Below are positions 27,259-36,338 of a stretch of DNA of 40,999 bases, one piece after another (position 1 is the stretch's first letter; each line of letters starts with the position of its first letter). Origin of the DNA: Adiantum capillus-veneris. Taxonomy: Eukaryota > Streptophyta > Polypodiopsida > Polypodiales > Pteridaceae. The position numbers and the translations under genes were made by a program. The stretch lies in assembly GCA_014529385.2 (NCBI GenBank), contig CM043949.1, positions 107,857,054 to 107,898,052 of the forward strand. Direction: 5' to 3'. The notes beneath the pieces are model-generated. The model saw nothing but the letters and a program-made list of their open reading frames with translations. It made no database searches and was not told the origin of the DNA.

Positions 27259-27261
27259 TCA
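27259..27261 (-). promoter_or_regulatory. ORF1 stop in UGA-CGG context (LINE C)
   Basis: TGA-CGG followed in frame by RCETYGTTLKMATWNCNG. The downstream codons match those of E almost exactly at the protein level although the DNA has drifted. Confidence 0.5.
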
Positions 27262-27371
27262 TGTAGAGTGCCACTCTACAATCACCACCCGACCATCTCT
27301 GTAAAAGGTTATCTTTCCCTTCTCCCTTGCTGACGTAATCTCCGGAATTACCTCTCTCATATGCGCAAGCT
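27259..27371 (-). pseudogene. LINE C ORF1 C-terminal remnant
   Basis: Thirty-seven codons and the TGA remain: AHMREVIPEITSAREKGK then a VVIVEWHST end, matching the ORF1 C terminus of E (AHMQEVMPEIRAARGKGK). The 5' part was cut off where the copia LTR starts. Confidence 0.8.
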
Positions 27372-27600
27372 TGTTACCATATACATGTGGTAGTGATGTG
27401 TGTGAACACACTTAGGACCGCCGGGGCCTTTTGTCCCTCACTAGGAGGTTTTTCCCCCCCATGCATTGTATATACGCCCATCATTCTAAAGCTATCTATC
27501 TTTCTATTGCACACTAAGTAAAACACTCTCTGTCGTGTGCCTTGAGCTTCCTTCATCTTCTCCAAGCTTTGTGTGTTTTCTTGCAACCCTAATTCCAACA
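27372..27600 (+). repeat. Copia 5' LTR
   Basis: 229 bp, starting TGTTACCATATACATG and ending TAATTCCAACA. It includes TGTATATACG (TATA-like, about 27,468) and matches 33,538-33,764 with about 20 differences. Confidence 0.92.
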
Positions 27601-27601
27601 A

Positions 27602-27613
27602 TTGGTATTAGAG
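27602..27613 (+). other. Copia primer-binding site
   Basis: TTGGTATTAGAG lies one base after the 5' LTR and resembles the initiator-Met tRNA site TGGTATCAGAGC with one transition. Confidence 0.7.
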
Positions 27614-27959
27614 AAGGTTGCATCCTCCCGGGCTTAGTCGCCAGCAACTCCAACACGTCTGCTCACTTTCACCGATTTTGTGAGCTTTGGAGAGTGTTCG
27701 CAGGTGGACAAAAATTTCGGGTGAGCCCAAAGAGCTCATTGTGCTCAGATTTTTGATTCAGGCTCGTTTCGACCTCCGTTTCCACTACAGGCTACTTTGC
27801 ACAGGCTATTTAGTCATTTTGTGCAGAATTTCTGTCAGTGCCGTTTTCTGCTTAATAGGTCCCTTACAGTCATCTACGGTTTGTGCTATATAGCACGTGT
27901 TGTTCTCGCTTCGTTTCTCCTCTTTTCGGGAAGTTTTCACATTAGGTGTAGCATTTACC

Positions 27960-29196
27960 ATGGCTGACAACAACACAGATATGTTCAAGATGTTTGCACC
28001 TGAGGACAGATTGGATGGGGACAATTACCCTATGTGTGCTTACATGATGCAACATGTTCTTGTGTCAAAGGACGTCTGGAATATTGTTCAGGGCATTGAT
28101 GTATGTCTTGGTTCTGAGGACGTAGGCGATGTTGAGGATGTTACAGGTCTTGCTGCAAGGATTGCTTCTGTTAGAGTTGTTTTGCCTACGACAGAACAAG
28201 CTCGTTGGGATGTAAAGGATGCGCACGCTCATGGATTGATTGCGTTTTTTGTGAAACGCACCATTACTCCTCACATTCGTTCAGCGAAATCTGCAAAACA
28301 GACTTGGGATACCCTAGCTGGTCTTTATGCAAGCCGCAATGAGGCAAAAATTGCATTGCTGCGTAAATAGCTGGAGTCGAAGATTATGCATGAGGAAGAT
28401 GTTATGGACACTTTCCTTGTTGGTGTCAAGGATATCAATGAGCAAATTATTTCTGTAGGTGAAGTCATTTCAGACGGTTCCCTTGTGCAGGTTGTTCTTG
28501 ATGCCTTACCAAACTCTTACCAGACTTTTGCTAGTACTTGGAGACTCATGACACAAGGAAATCTTGAAGTTGTCAAGTTTGATGCATTGTGCACATTGCT
28601 GTTGCAAGAGTCACTTTCCAGAAAAAACAGCACTAGACAGCGTACAGTTGAACAGGCTTTTATTGCTGCTCAAAGAAAGGGTGGTAACAACAATGCAGCC
28701 ACTTCTTATAGTTCTTCTGCGAGTGGAAAATCACCTGTTCCTAATGCTTCTGGTGGCAGCAATTCGTCTAGAAATTCTGGTGGTAAGGGCAAAAAGAAGA
28801 TGCGTTATCATTATTGTAAAGCTAATGATCACTTGATCAAGCAGTGTCCTAAGTTGAAGGCCAAAGAGGCTAAGAAGAAAGAGGGTGGTTCCACTACAAA
28901 TGTTGGTTCCACTACAAATGTAGCTATTGTTGAGTCTTCTGTGAAAGGAGACTGTGATGCTTATGTTGATGCAGAATGGTCTTTTAGTGCAGAGTGTACA
29001 TATAATCCTGCTGTCCATGATGATGCATACATGTCAGTTGCTGCAGATTCACATGTGTCGTATTTTGACAGTGGTGCTACAAAGCACATTACCTCACATC
29101 GTGATTTGTTCACCTCTCTTGAGTCTGTCCCTCATGGGAATTTAGTCATTTGTGCCAACAATGCCTCTTATCCGGTTCAGGGAGTTGGAATGTCAT
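27960..29196 (+). pseudogene. Copia gag and protease region
   Basis: The gag starts MADNNTDMFKMF and has the UBN2-type features of copia (FAPEDRLDGDNYPMCAYMM, WDTLAGLYASRN, LDALPNSYQTF). One in-frame TAG stands at about 28,368 (LLRK/LESKIM). The zinc knuckle reads YHYCKANDHLIKQC: its first Cys is Tyr, so it is probably unable to hold zinc. The protease motif YFDSGATKHIT is intact at about 29,060. The frame runs up to PVQGVGMS and is cut there by inserted DNA. Role when intact: capsid formation and polyprotein cleavage. Confidence 0.85.
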
Positions 29197-29479
29197 AAAA
29201 TCTAATATCTAACCAACCAAAATGATTTTCTCATATTAAACCGATCATTTAATGTGGGAGAATAAACAGGAACAAGGGTTAGAATATAGACATGTGCTTA
29301 CAGATCTATCTCACCATGGGCCAATGGTAAAAAGGGTCCAAATGAGAGATGGTTTGTCAAAGAGCAAGGCTACCCAATGGAGCTTAAAAGACCTTAGGGT
29401 TAGCTTCATTGAAGACCTCCAAAGGTTAGTGTTAAAAAGTCCTTTGACCTTAGGTAAGCTAGGGCTAAGCTTGAGGTGG

Positions 29480-29620
29480 AAACCCGGCCCAAGCTTGAGG
29501 TGCTTGTCGTGCTTGATGACTAAGGTGCTTGTCGTGCTTGCCGACCACGGAGTTTGAGATGCTTATGGGAACGTTACCCAAGCTTGAGGTGCTTTGTCAT
29601 GCTTGCTGACTAAGGTGCTT
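29480..29620 (+). repeat. Degenerate tandem repeat around GGTGCTTGTCGTGCTTG
   Basis: At least four imperfect units built from AAGCTTGAGGTGCTTG, GTCGTGCTTG and GACTAAGGTGCTTG. Spacing is irregular (20-50 bp). Function unknown; possibly part of an LTR or MITE-like element. Confidence 0.7.
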
Positions 29621-30358
29621 GAGGGTAAGGTGTTCCACAAAGTCAACAACTATCCCTACAAGGAGGAGGTGAGCCCTACAAGAGGGGGACTAGAGAGAGA
29701 GCACACACACCCTCACACAAGGCAAGCTTGGTACAAAGAAAGCATATAGGACACTTGTCAAGTTTCTCCTTATGTTGCCCTACTAGTCTGCCTAAGCCTA
29801 TTGGTTATCCTTTCAAGGGGTCCAATGATAATTTAGTAGATTTAATTAATTGTTTTTGCATTTATCAAGTCCTCTCTCTCAAAGGGGAAAGGGGGACGCT
29901 TGTCCCAAGACTACCCTTGTTGCTTGTAATGCATCCTCCATGTGATTGGCCAATCTTGGAGGGGTCCAATGAGCTTCAAGCTTGAGCTACAAGGGGGGAT
30001 CGACCAAAGTAAGAAGGGGGCTAGCTTGGGGGATATACTCTCCCACACACACTCACACACACTCTCATTGTGTAAAGCGCAAAGTGCAAGAGCTCCATCT
30101 CCTTCTCCAAGCTAGTAGAGAAGTTGAGAGCCTATACCAACACTCTTGGCTATGGAATGCAAATCCAACCAAGAGCCATGCTTCAATGCTTAAGCTTGCC
30201 ATCTTCTCCATATTATATATGCTAGCAAGAAGAGTGATGATAAGTGAGGAACTATTTCTTTCTCCTATGGAATATTTTTTCTTCCTCTTCCCTACCCTCA
30301 TTCCCCGCAAGCTCTCTCCCCCTTCGAAGGTGTTTGAGGCCTTGGGACTGAGGCTTGG

Positions 30359-30573
30359 TGTCACAAACTGGTGACGTGGTTGTTGTATACACACACACCC
30401 GCCTGTGACATAATGACGTGGCTGCCCTGTAAGAGGCTGAAATGCTGATGTGGCGACGCTGCCCGGAAAAGGCGGAATGGCTTACACGTGGCAGTTGTAC
30501 GGACGCCCGCAAAACGCGGCGCAATTTACGGCAGCTAGTGCAACTTTTGGACATTGCTTTATTCTACGCAATG

Positions 30574-30666
<93 letters not shown>

Positions 30667-31014
30667 TGAGAGGCAGAAAGCTTTTGCTTTATTTTTACAA
30701 GGCTTTTGATTTCATATTTTGGGCTCTGCTTTTAGCATCCCTTGTAAACATTTAAATATGTGGGCAGGGCCTCACAACTCAGAGCATCTGGACGCAAAGT
30801 CTGAGAGTGAGTGCCTGCCTACACTCTTGTACTTTGAACACAGATTAATACAAAAAGAAATACCGAAAGGGGCACCAGTCTTTGGGGCCAATATCTCTAG
30901 GCATGAAATTCCGTCGGGCCAGTGTCGAATCTATTGTGAACTGTGAACTATTTTGAAGTGATTATTTGAGGTGTCGTGGTAGATTCTCGACTTGGAGTGT
31001 CCAAGTCTGTTACA
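30359..31014 (+). mobile_element. Solo LTR of the TRIM family
   Basis: 656 bp from TGTCACAAACTGG to AGTCTGTTACA, homologous end to end with the LTRs of the minus-strand element at 33,767-35,397 (shared start TGTCACAAAC, end CTTGG-GTGTCCAAGTC, and a GCATCTGGACGCAAAG block). The perfect target duplication CTTGG (30,354-30,358 and 31,015-31,019) marks a clean insertion followed by LTR-LTR recombination. It contains a (CA)n-(AG)n microsatellite and two TGACGTGG motifs (30,372 and 30,414). Confidence 0.88.
30584..30662. repeat. (AG)n microsatellite inside solo LTR
   Basis: About 39 AG units after a short CA run. The related LTRs of the TRIM element lack it, so it grew or arrived in this copy. No LINE 3' terminus follows. 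Confidence 0.95.
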
Positions 31015-31384
31015 CTTGGGATAGTTAATTCTTTTTTGCAAAGTTTATGTTATGCTCGTGATGCATGAAGCTTTCCATCTTCATTGCATCACCTAGGTCA
31101 CAAGGAACACAAAGATTGTATTGTACCAAGTCTCTCTTGATGGGAGAATCTATAATACAAATGCCTATTGGAGGGGGGACCGGCTCCACATAAATCCGGT
31201 CCTCAACTGTTGTCATGTTCTCTAAACTCTCTTTCTTGCAAAAGTATTGTTCATGCCAAGTTAACTAAGTACAATGTTTACGTTACCACCATCAATAAAG
31301 TTCACCCTCTATGCTCACAAAGTAATCTCACAAAAGTGCCTTATCTAATTTCCTGATTCCGCTACTCTCAAAGTTCATAGGCCA

Positions 31385-32505
31385 TTTCCATTACATCCCG
31401 CAAATGGCAGTTCTTTCACACTTGTTGATGCACTTTATGTACCTGGGATCAAGAAGAATCTTTTGTCTGTATCTGCACTTACTAGACTTAGTCTTGTAGT
31501 CAAATTTGTGGATGACGGATTACAGTACATGATCTCAGTTTTGGTGATGAAATTGTTGCATCTGGCATTTTATGTCATGGGTTGTATAAGCTCACTTTGT
31601 ATGACAAGTGTGGGTAGAATTTTGCAAATGCAGTTGTGGATTCAAAGGCTATTTCAGATGCAAAACTTTGGCATGCACGTTTTGGTCATTTGAATTTTGT
31701 CAGTTTGTTGCCTTTGCAGAAATCTGATATGGTTGCTTCTTTGCCGCCTCTTGAAGCACCTGTCAAACATATTTGTGAAGGCTGTATTTTGGGTAAGATG
31801 CAGCGTTGTAAGTTTCCAAAGGATGGTTCAATTAGGGCCACATGTAGGTTGCAGCTTGTGCGTAGTGATGTTTGTGGGCCCATGCAAACTTCGTCCTTGG
31901 ACAATTACCTTTACTTCGTGACTTTTATTGATGATTACTCGAGGTATGCATCGGTATATCTGCTTAAAGTGAAGTCCGAAGTGTTTATGTGCTTCAAACA
32001 ATTTCTGGCTATGGCTGAAAATGTCTCGAGATGTACTATGGGCACCCTCCGTTCCGATCGAGGGGGGGAGTATATGTCTCATGAATTTAATGCATTTCTG
32101 GCTAGTCGTGGGATAAAACACCAATTTACAGTGCCTTATACACCTTAGCAAAATGGTGTCGCTAAGAGGAAAAACAGGTCACTTACGGAAATGGCACGAT
32201 GTATGGTCAAAAGTCAAGCTTTGCTGCATTCATTTTGGCTTGAGGCCATCATGTGTGCCACTTATTTACTAAACAGGTGTGCTACGAAAGCTTTGCAGTC
32301 TATCACTCCATATGAAGCATGGCATGATAGAAAGCCTTCTATTGAGCACATGCATGTTTTTGGCTGTTTGGCATATGCTTTGGTGCCATAAACACAGCGC
32401 AGAAAATTGGATGATAAGGCTATCAAATGTATTTTTGTTAGTTATAGTGCTGAAAGCAAAGGTTTTAGGTTGTATCATCCACAAACAAAGCATATTCTGG
32501 TTTCA
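31385..32505 (+). pseudogene. Copia integrase region
   Basis: After LVDALYVPGIKKNLLSVSAL comes a frameshift near 31,540. The pre-integrase zinc motif is HARFGHLN with HICEGCILGKM, followed by the integrase core: SDVCGPM, FIDDYSRYASVY and SDRGGEYMS, giving the D-D-E series. In-frame stops occur at about 32,146 (TPY-TP before QNGV) and 32,391 (LVP before TQRRKL). It then reads IKCIFVSYSAESKGFRLYHP, the usual end of the domain. Role when intact: inserting the cDNA into the genome. Confidence 0.87.
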
Positions 32506-32513
32506 GGGATATT

Positions 32514-33462
32514 GTGTTTGTGGAAGATTCTGTTCAGCCCTTACTGTCATGTACTACAGATAGTAATGTAAGCTCACATGACATTTATGACACTTTGTTG
32601 CCTCTTTTCAATGGTGGAAGTACGAATGTAAATTCCGATGAGGCAAATGTACAGCCTATGGGGGTTTCTAAAAATAATACAGATCAGCCTGTTATTGATG
32701 CAGATGTACATGATGTACTTGATGAGGAAAGGGCTGAGAATGAGCAGGCTAGAGGTATGCCTAAATGGCTAGTGCATACTTTGTGTGACAATAAATTGGA
32801 TGCACCTTTGTCTAGTCGTACCTGTTCAGGTTCTCGCCATGCATATTATGCATCAGATTATTATGCTTTGTTTGTGTCTAGCTTACATGATGTTGAGGAG
32901 CCTCTATCTTTTGATGAAGCACGAAATTCAGAAAATTGGATGACTGCCATGCAATCAGAATATGATGCACTTATACATCTTGGCTTGTTTAATCCCAAGG
33001 GGGGATCATTGCCACCACACTTACATGCTTTTTCGGACTCAGATTGGGCTGGTTGTTTTGACACGCGAGTGTCCACAAGTGGTTTTTGTTTCATGCTTTG
33101 CAGTTCAAGTATATCATGGTTGAGCAAGAAGCAACCTACTGTGGCCACTTCTAGTTGTGGGGCTGAGTACAGGGCAGTCTTCATAGCTACGGTTGAGTGT
33201 GTATGGCTCAGACGCCTTATGGCTGATTTGGGTGTTGGATCGGAGCGCATTGGCAGTTGCGAGGAACCCAGTTTTTCATGCTCGCACAAAGCACATTGAG
33301 GTGCACTACCACTATGTCAGGGAGAGGCTCTCAGCAAGAGAGATCAACTTGGCTTATGTGCCAACACAGGACAACCTTGCAGATCTTTTCACAAAGGCAT
33401 TGTCTCGTGAGAAGTTTGAAGCTTTCCGCAAAGCTTTGGACTTACTCCCCTTTGTGGACTGA
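32514..33462 (+). pseudogene. Copia RNase H region with reverse transcriptase deleted
   Basis: The frame passes from a spacer rich in Asp and Asn into WMTAMQSEYDALIHLGLFN, the normal entry to the copia RT, and then jumps at once to PPHLHAFSDSDWAGCFDTR-STSGFCFML, which is RNase H. The whole RT, including its YVDD-type motif, is missing. RNase H continues to SCGAEYRAV and LADLGV, shifts frame near 33,250, and ends SALAVARNPVFHARTKHI to LADLFTKALSREKFE and a stop at 33,460. This copy depends on helper enzymes if it moved after the deletion. Confidence 0.87.
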
Positions 33463-33525
33463 CCATATCCTCAGGGCATGGCCCTTCCCTTTACTCATGT
33501 GCTAGCTCTCGCTCACCGCATCACT

Positions 33526-33537
33526 CCAGGGGGGGTT
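33526..33537 (+). other. Copia polypurine tract
   Basis: CCAGGGGGGGTTT region directly before the 3' LTR. The G-run is the expected plus-strand primer site. Confidence 0.7.
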
Positions 33538-33764
33538 TGTTACCATATACATGTGGTAGTGATGTGTGTGAACACACTTAGGACCACCGAGGGTTTTTTC
33601 CCTCACTAGGAGGTTTTTTCCCCCGTGCATTGTATATACGCCCATCATTCTAGGGCTATCTATCTTTCTATTGCACACTAAGTAAAACACTCTCTGTTGT
33701 TTGCCTTGAGCCTTCTTCGTCTTCTCCAAGCTGTGTGTCTTATCCTGCAACCCTAATTCCAACA
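33538..33764 (+). repeat. Copia 3' LTR
   Basis: 227 bp, TGTTACC to CCAACA, the partner of 27,372-27,600. Differences are mainly transitions plus a few indels in a poly-T/poly-C stretch. It is followed after only two bases by the TRIM element. Confidence 0.92.
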
Positions 33765-33766
33765 GG

Positions 33767-34453
33767 TGTCACAAGACTTGGGCACCCCAAGTCGGAAATT
33801 TGGCACGACACACGAGAAAATCACTTAAAATACTTCACAACTTTAATACTTGAGTCGACACAGCCCGGCGTATTTCCGTGCCCAGAGGTATTGGCCCGAA
33901 AACCTGGCGCCCCTTTCGATATTTCTTTATTATATTAATGCTTGAGAAAAGTACAACACCCAAAGAGATCCTCTAATCTTAGACTCTGCGTCCAAATGCT
34001 TTGAAGAGTGAGGCCTTCGGGGCTTATTTATTCTTACAAGGGATGCCCCAAAAGCTTCTAAACTTAAAAGCAAAAAGTCCCAAAAGCAACTGGTTCCAAA
34101 ATCTGCCAAAAGCAATCAATGCAATTTGCGGAAATCTATACAGGTTGCCACGTCATCGGACGGCGCAAAATCCGGGTTCCGTACAGCCTCCTGCCACGTC
34201 AGCATCAGTACAGGCTGTTTGTACGGTCTTGCCCTTGGATGTCTGCCAAAAAGCAGTCAACGCAATTTGCGAAAATCCATACAGGCTACCACATCATCGG
34301 TCAACGCAAAATCAGGGGTTTCGTACGATTTGCCACGTCAGTAGCCAGCGCGAAATCCGGGTTCCGTATAGCCTTCGGCCATGTCAGCATCCACTCAAGC
34401 TGTCCGTACGGTCCTACCCTTGGATGGTCATGCCACGTCATCTGTTTGTGACA
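33767..34453 (-). repeat. TRIM 3' LTR with internal tandem duplication
   Basis: 687 bp. Two related units beginning (A)TCTGCCAAAA at about 34,098 and 34,240 each hold a CAATTTGCG block, TGACGTGG-type motifs and a GTACGGTC block; the other LTR has one unit. Four CCACGTCA motifs on the plus strand (34,148, 34,194, 34,333 and 34,433). Confidence 0.85.
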
Positions 34454-34832
34454 TACCTCCCCCTTGAAAGAATTGTAATCGCCCTTGATTACACTTGCAA
34501 AATCAGACATAAGCCATAAACAAGTTCAATAGACACCGACTCTAAGTACCGACGCACTAGACGACACAAATCTAGCACTTGATCTGTCAGATTTTGAGTG
34601 AAAACCCATGTATAATCTAGGGTTCTTTATGGCTTATGCCATGTAAGACAAAGCGATGAAGACGGGAGCGCGCTCGATGAGCGATGAAGTAAGGGTGGGA
34701 GTGGCTTATAAATCCAGGGTCGCGGCACGAAGATTCCTTAATAGAATTTCCAAAGTGCCCAAGTGTCATGTTTGCTCTTTGCTAGAACCGGTATGCTTTG
34801 AGAAAAGCACATTCCTGATGCTCTGATACCAC

Positions 34833-35397
34833 TGTCATAGGACTTGGACACCCCAAGTTGGAAATCTGGCACTACACACGAGAAAATCACTTAAAATACT
34901 TTACAACTTTAAAACTTGAGATGACACAGCCCGACGTAGTTCCGTGCCCAGAGGTATTGGCCCCAAAACCTGGCACCCCTTTTGGTATTTCTTTCTCTTT
35001 ATTATATTAATGCTTGAGCAAAGTACACCACCCGAAGGGTCCTCTGCTTTCGGACTCTGCGTCCAAATGCTATGAAGAGTGAGGCCCCTGGGGCTTGATT
35101 ATTCTTACAAGGGATGCCCCAAAAGTAGAGCCCCAAAAGCTTCTAAACTCAAAAGCAAAAAGTCCCAATAAAATCGGGTTCCAAAATCTGCCAAAAGCAA
35201 TCAGCGCAATTTGCGAAAATCCGTATAGGCTGCCACGTCATCAGGCGGCGCAAAAGCCGGGGTTCTATACGATCCGTCACGTCTGCAGTCAGCACAAAAT
35301 CTGGGTTCTAGACAGCCTTCTGCCACGTCAGCATCCGTACAGGCTATTTGTACGGTCCTACCCTTGGATGGTCATGCCACGTCATCTGTTTGTGACA
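34833..35397 (-). repeat. TRIM 5' LTR
   Basis: 565 bp, TGTCACAAAC to CCTATGACA on the minus strand. It includes three TGACGTGG motifs (plus-strand CCACGTCA at 35,233, 35,323 and 35,377) and a TATAATAAAG-like box near 35,005. Confidence 0.88.
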
Positions 35398-35810
35398 AAC
35401 GGCCTTTCCATGCATCTCCATCCCTTAATGCAGGATACAAAAGGCCCCCATATCTGCACTCCATAAAGCATACATGAAGTCACCAAAGTATCAAAAAGCC
35501 AAAGCTTCGTTCAAGGTTCCTAGAATTGAACCTGCGAACACATCCTCTCTAGTCTCCCCAAAGCTACATACGCTCTAGTCAATCTAGTCTCTACTGCTCT
35601 CCTCAAGGAAACCAAGATAAGTGTATGCATTTGTATACACCACCGTCTCTTGACCAAAGGGTGCTGACCTCCCAACCCCCTGTGGTGTGTTTACCGCCAT
35701 GATCTTGGTCTTGCCAACGTTCATAGACAAGCCACTTAATTGAGCAAAAATGTGCACGGCATCCAAGTGACGCTGCATTCCCTCTGGGGAGTCGGAAATT
35801 AGCACAATAC

Positions 35811-35812
<2 letters not shown>
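35398..35812 (-). mobile_element. Internal LINE fragment (reverse transcriptase)
   Basis: About 415 bp of LINE ORF2 from just after YADD (VLISDSPEGMQRHLDAVH, NVGKTKIMAVNT) to the LWLFDTLVTS-YGVQIWG region, diverged from C and E and shifted in frame. The 5' side stops at a (GA)n tract within the YADDI codons; the 3' side stops at the TRIM element. No matching continuation lies beyond the TRIM, so DNA has been lost. Confidence 0.82.

Positions 35813-35813
<1 letters not shown>

Positions 35814-35888
<75 letters not shown>
35814..35888. repeat. (GA)n at 3' end of short LINE stub
   Basis: About 37 GA units between the RT fragment and the next LINE 3' terminus. Confidence 0.95.
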
Positions 35889-35890
<2 letters not shown>

Positions 35891-36048
35891 GAAATGAAAT
35901 GTTCTATTACACGTCTTCAAAAGGCCAAAATGACCTGTGAGACCCAAAAAGTCACATCTCGAGAGAATGTGATAATGTGTCGGAAAGAAATTAAGAGAAA
36001 CCAAAACTGAAAGCTAAAAAGCTAAACAGCTAAATAGGACTGTAGGGC

Positions 36049-36052
<4 letters not shown>
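35889..36052 (-). mobile_element. Short LINE 3' stub (164 bp)
   Basis: It has the family 3' terminus (plus: GAAATGAAATGTTCTATTACACGTCTTCAAAAGG interrupted to its core blocks, then TGACCTGTGAGACC) and ends at GTAGGGCACTC against another (GA)n. It is 5'-truncated within the 3' UTR and has (GA)n on both sides. Confidence 0.8.

Positions 36053-36135
<83 letters not shown>
36053..36135. repeat. (GA)n between stub and LINE E
   Basis: About 41 GA units joining the truncated 5' end of the stub to the LINE E 3' terminus. Confidence 0.96.
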
Positions 36136-36138
<3 letters not shown>

Positions 36139-36338
36139 GAAATGTTATATTAACGTCTTCAAAAGGCCATAGTGACCTATGAGGCCAGAAAGTTACAAGG
36201 TGGTGGATCTGATACAAAGTCAGAGTAACAAAATAACAACAATACAAAACAAAGATATATACTATGGGATCCTAGATTGGTCGATGTGAACTAAGCAAAA
36301 AACTAAGTAAAAATGGGCGGCTTGCTGGGATAGCTGAA

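Larger units (their letters stand above)
23572..27371 (-). mobile_element. LINE C, truncated at 5' end by the copia element
   Basis: A diverged subfamily relative to A and B, closer to E. It keeps the common 3' terminus, all of ORF2, the ORF1-ORF2 junction and the last 38 codons of ORF1, and stops exactly where the copia 5' LTR begins (27,372). The rest of ORF1 is not found beyond the copia element. Many stops and frameshifts show an older copy. Confidence 0.88.
29199..31384. mobile_element. Foreign insert splitting the copia pol gene
   Basis: The copia reading stops after PVQGVG and resumes near 31,388 at ITS-NGSSFTLVDALYVPG. The 2.2 kb between has no recognised coding domain. It carries a short degenerate tandem repeat (29,480-29,620), a stretch with AGGGGG runs, and the solo LTR at 30,359-31,014. 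I found no clear terminal repeats or target duplication for the insert as a whole, so its class is unknown. Confidence 0.65.
27372..33764 (+). mobile_element. Ty1-copia element lacking reverse transcriptase, with nested insert
   Basis: Both LTRs (227-229 bp, TGTTACC to CCAACA) are present and about 90% identical by eye. Inside: a tRNA-iMet-type primer site, gag, protease, integrase, RNase H and a polypurine tract (CCAGGGGGGG). The order PR-IN-RNase H is that of copia. The RT domain is deleted at about 32,990-33,005 and 2.2 kb of foreign DNA splits protease from integrase. The flanking pentamers differ (AAGCT before, GGTGT after), and left and right flanks belong to different elements, so the copy may be a recombinant. 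Confidence 0.9.
33767..35397 (-). mobile_element. TRIM-like non-coding LTR element
   Basis: On the minus strand: 5' LTR 35,397-34,833 (565 bp), a primer site GTGGTATCAGAGC directly after it (34,832-34,820), about 380 bp of non-coding DNA, a polypurine tract (CAAGGGGGAGGTA, 34,466-34,454) and the 3' LTR 34,453-33,767 (687 bp). LTRs begin TGTCACAAACAG and end with TGACA. The whole is 1.63 kb with no coding frame, so it must borrow proteins. The 3' LTR is longer because a 140-185 bp internal unit is duplicated. The flanking pentamers ACAGG and AACGG do not match well. Confidence 0.88.

Noticed and set aside
30584-30662. (AG)n taken as another LINE tail
   Set aside because: The family 3' terminus (ATGAAATGTTATATTAACG type) is absent on either side; the run sits within a solo LTR.
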